Below are positions 4,825 to 7,258 of a stretch of DNA of 7,258 bases, in pieces. The notes under the pieces were generated by a model that was not told the origin of the DNA, ran no database searches, and saw nothing but the letters and a program-made list of their open reading frames with translations. Where the stretch lies: contig DNHA01000213.1 of the NCBI GenBank assembly GCA_003486025.1, positions 2,619-9,876 on the forward strand. Direction: 5' to 3'. Both the position numbers and the translations under genes were made by a program. Numbering within the stretch: position 1 is the first letter of the stretch; every line of letters begins with the position of its first letter. The stretch is from Micrococcaceae bacterium. Its GTDB lineage: Bacteria; Actinomycetota; Actinomycetes; Actinomycetales; Micrococcaceae.

Positions 4825-6171
4825 CTATCCGATGGCTTCCAACCTGCGCTGCCGCGCACCGCGCACACGCCGCACACGGCGGCGGATCTGTTGAGCGACC
4901 AGTGCAATGATCACGATGAACACCGCCAAGGCGCCGATGCCGATGAAGGCTTCTGCCGGTCCCAGGGTGTCAACGAAGATTCCAGTCAGCGGTGAACCGA
5001 GGGCGGTGCCGGTAGTCATCGCCGAACCGTACCAACCCATCGCCTCGCCGCGGCGTTTTTCCGCGACCAGATCGGTGAGCCATTCGGAGGCCGCTGAAAG
5101 CGTTGGGGCGCAGAGGAACCCCGGGGCCAGCGACAACAAGGCCAGGGACCAGGTGTCGGTGGCGAAGTACATGGGCACGGTGAGTATGGACATGGCAAGC
5201 AGCAGCATCAGCGGGGAGATCGAGCGATTCATCGCGCCATAAAGCAACCCGCCAATGAGCGAGGACCCGCACCAGAAGAGGAACACGATTCCTAGATCTC
5301 CGGAGCGCGATTGGGCTTCAAGTTCGGCGACGATACCCACTTCGGTGCCGGTGAGCAGCGCTCCGGCACCGCCGGCGGCGATGAAGACCGCAAGCACCGA
5401 GGCGCTGATCCAGTTGAACCTGCTCTTGAAGGCCCGGCCGCGGCTCTTAATTCTGGCGCGCGCGGATTTCCATCCGGCGGTAATCAGTTCGCCTTCCACC
5501 TCGGCGACGCCAACCGGTGCAGCTGCAATGAAGCTGGCTTCCGCGCCGAGGCGTTCCTCATGAACGTTGGCGCGCATCGCGACCGCTTTTGGATCGTCAC
5601 TGCGCGTGGGTGGGTTGAGAATCATCAGCGCGAGGCCAGCCAGCGAGGCGGTGATTCCGATGACGCTCAGTCCGATGGTGCTGCTGATCTGCGTGGCGAC
5701 GATTCCCGCGGAGGCCGGCCCGACGATGAAGACCAGTTCTGTTCCGGTGGCGTCGAGCGCAAAAGCGGTGCGGCGTTGGTCACCGGTGGTCATGATGCCC
5801 AGCGCCGTGCGCACCACGGAGAACACCGGTAAGGAAAACAGGCCGCCAATGAATGCCAGCGGGTATACCCATTCCAGTGCAACGTGGGGAACCGTGCACC
5901 AGACGATGGTTTCCACAAAGATCGAGGGGATCAGCGCCCGGCGCAGGCCCCACGCATCAACTCGGGCCCCGCGCCACGGTGCGCCGATGGCAATACCGAG
6001 GGTCATTAGCGCGGTGACCAAGCCGGCAGAAACCCAACTCTGCTCAAGGTTCGTCACCAGGTGCAAAAGCAAGAGCATGCTCAGCGCCGAATGCGGAAGC
6101 CGGGCAATCATTCCGATGAGCAGCAGCGATGAGATCTGCGGCTGCCGCAGAATCTGCCAATACCGTTTCAT
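4825..6171 (-). CDS. Major facilitator superfamily transporter
   Basis: 448-residue polytopic membrane protein with the MFS plan: about six hydrophobic helices in residues 14-186, a long hydrophilic central loop (about 187-256), and about six more helices in 257-428, ending in an Arg-rich cytoplasmic tail (RRRVRRVRGARQRR, about 430-443). A motif-A-like loop follows helix 2: GAPWRGARVDAWGLRR (63-78), with the conserved D72, G75 and R77/R78. GPASAGIVA (151-159) matches the helix 5 region of drug/proton antiporter-like MFS members. The substrate cannot be inferred; a multidrug or metabolite exporter is the usual guess for this type. ATG 6169-6171 is preceded by AGAAGGA at 11 bp. It begins 21 nt after the stop of the sseB-like gene, so the two are likely cotranscribed, with the hairpin at 4718-4749 as terminator. 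Confidence 0.9.
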   Translation of the reverse strand: MKRYWQILRQPQISSLLLIGMIARLPHSALSMLLLLHLVTNLEQSWVSAGLVTALMTLGIAIGAPWRGARVDAWGLRRALIPSIFVETIVWCTVPHVALEWVYPLAFIGGLFSLPVFSVVRTALGIMTTGDQRRTAFALDATGTELVFIVGPASAGIVATQISSTIGLSVIGITASLAGLALMILNPPTRSDDPKAVAMRANVHEERLGAEASFIAAAPVGVAEVEGELITAGWKSARARIKSRGRAFKSRFNWISASVLAVFIAAGGAGALLTGTEVGIVAELEAQSRSGDLGIVFLFWCGSSLIGGLLYGAMNRSISPLMLLLAMSILTVPMYFATDTWSLALLSLAPGFLCAPTLSAASEWLTDLVAEKRRGEAMGWYGSAMTTGTALGSPLTGIFVDTLGPAEAFIGIGALAVFIVIIALVAQQIRRRVRRVRGARQRRLEAIG

Positions 6172-6192
6172 ACCCGGGCTTTTCCTTCTCTA

Positions 6193-7074
6193 TTAGTTCG
6201 GTGCGCTGTGCAAGCTCACTTCGATTGAATCTACCGCTTCGGCGAATTCTGGGTTTTGGGCTAGTAGCCCATGAATACTTTGGGTGATCTGGCGCGCTTC
6301 GGCCTCCGGGGTGCCGGCGGCGAACACGAACTGCAAATTCAGTTCAGGACCTGACCCTCCACCTGGCACTGGGGCGCCTAGCTGGTCACGTGAACCGACT
6401 CCGCGGCCCGGCGCAAGCTTCACCGTCCGCAATTTCTGGTGTCCGGCGGTTGCTTCTTCGACCAGCATGGCCACCTGTTCGTTCAAATAACTCGGGGTCC
6501 AGTCAACTTGCTTAGCCAGGGTCCACATCCCCGGGCGGCGGAGCACAAAGGTGAAGTCGCTGCCAGGATCGAGCACGAGCAGCTGGGCTTCCTCGCTGAC
6601 CGCGGACAAGGCCGCACGCGGCGCGTACACCGCGACCGGCCGGGCCTGATCGTGCCACGCTTGCAGGCGTTCGACGGTTGTGAACACCGGTAAGGCCATG
6701 CGGCCATCGGGTGCCTTGATTTTCACCAAGGCCATATCCGCTTCCTTGTCGGCGGCGAAACCGTGCTCGGTCATCGCCTCTTCACCGAGTTGCGCGACCA
6801 CAGCAACGAAGATCCGCGCCTGGGACAGCGCGCGGTGCACCCCCGCTTCATCCCCGGTTCCGGCACGCAGTTCGGCGAGGGCTTTGACCACGCCGGCGTC
6901 GGCGGATCCATCGTCCTTGTCAAATTTGTGCAAGGGGTTCTCTTCGCCGCTCAGATCGCGCCCATCCCAGCTTTGGCCCGCAGAATCAGCGTGGTTACCG
7001 GCCTGTGCCAAGGCTGCTTTAATGTGGCCGGGCAGGTGCCGGGCGGGTTCTGATTCTGGGTGCAAAGCGCTCAT
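6193..7074 (-). CDS. SseB-family protein
   Basis: 293-residue soluble protein. The centre (about 60-187) matches the SseB N-terminal domain in pattern: repeated alpha/beta units with DMALVKIKAPDGRMALPVFT (113-132), a following VERLQAW helix, and DPGSDFTFVLRRP (169-181). The C-terminal third (about 195-290), with ELNLQFVF and IEVSLH strands, resembles the SseB C-terminal domain. Residues 1-58 are polar and probably disordered. SseB domains occur in the enhanced serine sensitivity protein and in many actinobacterial proteins of unknown role, so no reaction is assigned. ATG 7072-7074 has no Shine-Dalgarno, but TAGCAT ends 6 bp upstream, suggesting a leaderless message. First gene of a likely two-gene unit with the MFS transporter; the functional link between them is unclear. 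Confidence 0.82.
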   Translation of the reverse strand: MSALHPESEPARHLPGHIKAALAQAGNHADSAGQSWDGRDLSGEENPLHKFDKDDGSADAGVVKALAELRAGTGDEAGVHRALSQARIFVAVVAQLGEEAMTEHGFAADKEADMALVKIKAPDGRMALPVFTTVERLQAWHDQARPVAVYAPRAALSAVSEEAQLLVLDPGSDFTFVLRRPGMWTLAKQVDWTPSYLNEQVAMLVEEATAGHQKLRTVKLAPGRGVGSRDQLGAPVPGGGSGPELNLQFVFAAGTPEAEARQITQSIHGLLAQNPEFAEAVDSIEVSLHSAPN

Positions 7075-7080
7075 AAAACA

Positions 7081-7086
7081 ATGCTA
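7081..7086 (-). promoter_or_regulatory. Putative -10 box for leaderless sseB-like mRNA
   Basis: TAGCAT on the minus strand fits TANNNT and ends 6 bp before the ATG (spacer TGTTTT), placing +1 at or near the A of the start codon. No convincing -35 is seen at the expected distance. No ribosome site precedes this ATG, which supports a leaderless start. Confidence 0.4.
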
Positions 7087-7258
7087 TCTGGCGTGCGCAA
7101 ATAGAAAAGACCTCGAGGCTGCCTCCGCCCATGAGGTTGGCCACCCATGGGGTGCCAGACCACGGAAAATTTGCAGGCGCCCAGCACCGGTGGCGTGTGC
7201 GATGTGCGATTTTCTCATCCCGCCTTGCTGCACGACATCGATTTAAAAAGCAGGACCC
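7087..7258. other. Intergenic end of window, no gene seen
   Basis: No supported gene on either strand. A hairpin is possible at 7128-7151 (CCCATG/CATGGG, one bulged A, then GGT/ACC around a 5-nt loop) without a T-tract, and a tandem pair TGTGCGA lies at 7196-7209. Neither has a clear role. Confidence 0.4.

Noticed and set aside
7128..7151. CCCATG/CATGGG hairpin as a terminator
   Set aside because: No T-tract on either strand and no gene known to end here within the window.

Overview
The window looks like a chromosomal core region of a moderately high-GC actinobacterium of the Micrococcaceae type (Arthrobacter/Glutamicibacter-like). This is inferred from the gene content (infC-rpmI-rplT followed by a SpoU/TrmH-type methyltransferase, an LppM-like lipoprotein, a DUF1844 protein beside infC), the long C-terminal tails on IF3 and L20, and a mix of Shine-Dalgarno starts with apparently leaderless starts. 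I see no mobile elements, CRISPR arrays, tRNA or rRNA genes.

Layout, reading right to left because most genes are on the minus strand. (1) 7075-7258 holds no gene that I can support. (2) sseB-like gene (6193-7074) and MFS transporter gene (4825-6171) form a two-gene minus-strand unit. A strong hairpin at 4718-4749 separates it from the convergent DUF1844 gene and can serve both strands. (3) DUF1844 gene (4319-4684) is on the plus strand, divergent from the infC operon. (4) The infC operon runs infC (3332-4024), rpmI (2968-3162), rplT (2198-2863), and ends at a long perfect hairpin (2108-2154). (5) A second minus-strand group follows at once: SpoU/TrmH methyltransferase (1204-2085), Nudix hydrolase (750-1193, 10 nt after the methyltransferase stop) and an LppM-like lipoprotein (34-684, with its own good Shine-Dalgarno).

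The most interesting part is the control region of the infC operon. A promoter-like pair at 4115-4141 would start a transcript at or next to the ATG of a 19-codon leader ORF (4048-4107; peptide MFWPSPAPRRRRPSLFASK). A terminator-like hairpin plus U-rich tract (4055-4100) lies inside that ORF, where no upstream minus-strand gene exists to need a terminator. infC itself then starts at a rare ATC codon behind a good AGGAG. IF3 is known to act against both leaderless and non-canonical starts, so the arrangement suggests an IF3-sensitive, translation-coupled attenuator plus start-codon autoregulation. Farther on, the 169-nt infC-rpmI spacer can fold into several tight hairpins, including adjacent UUCG and GAAA tetraloop hairpins, a plausible place for L20/L35-type control. 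L20 carries an extra Ala/Lys/Pro linker and a small conserved-looking C-terminal module. Regulation statements are inferences from sequence; the gene identities are mostly firm.
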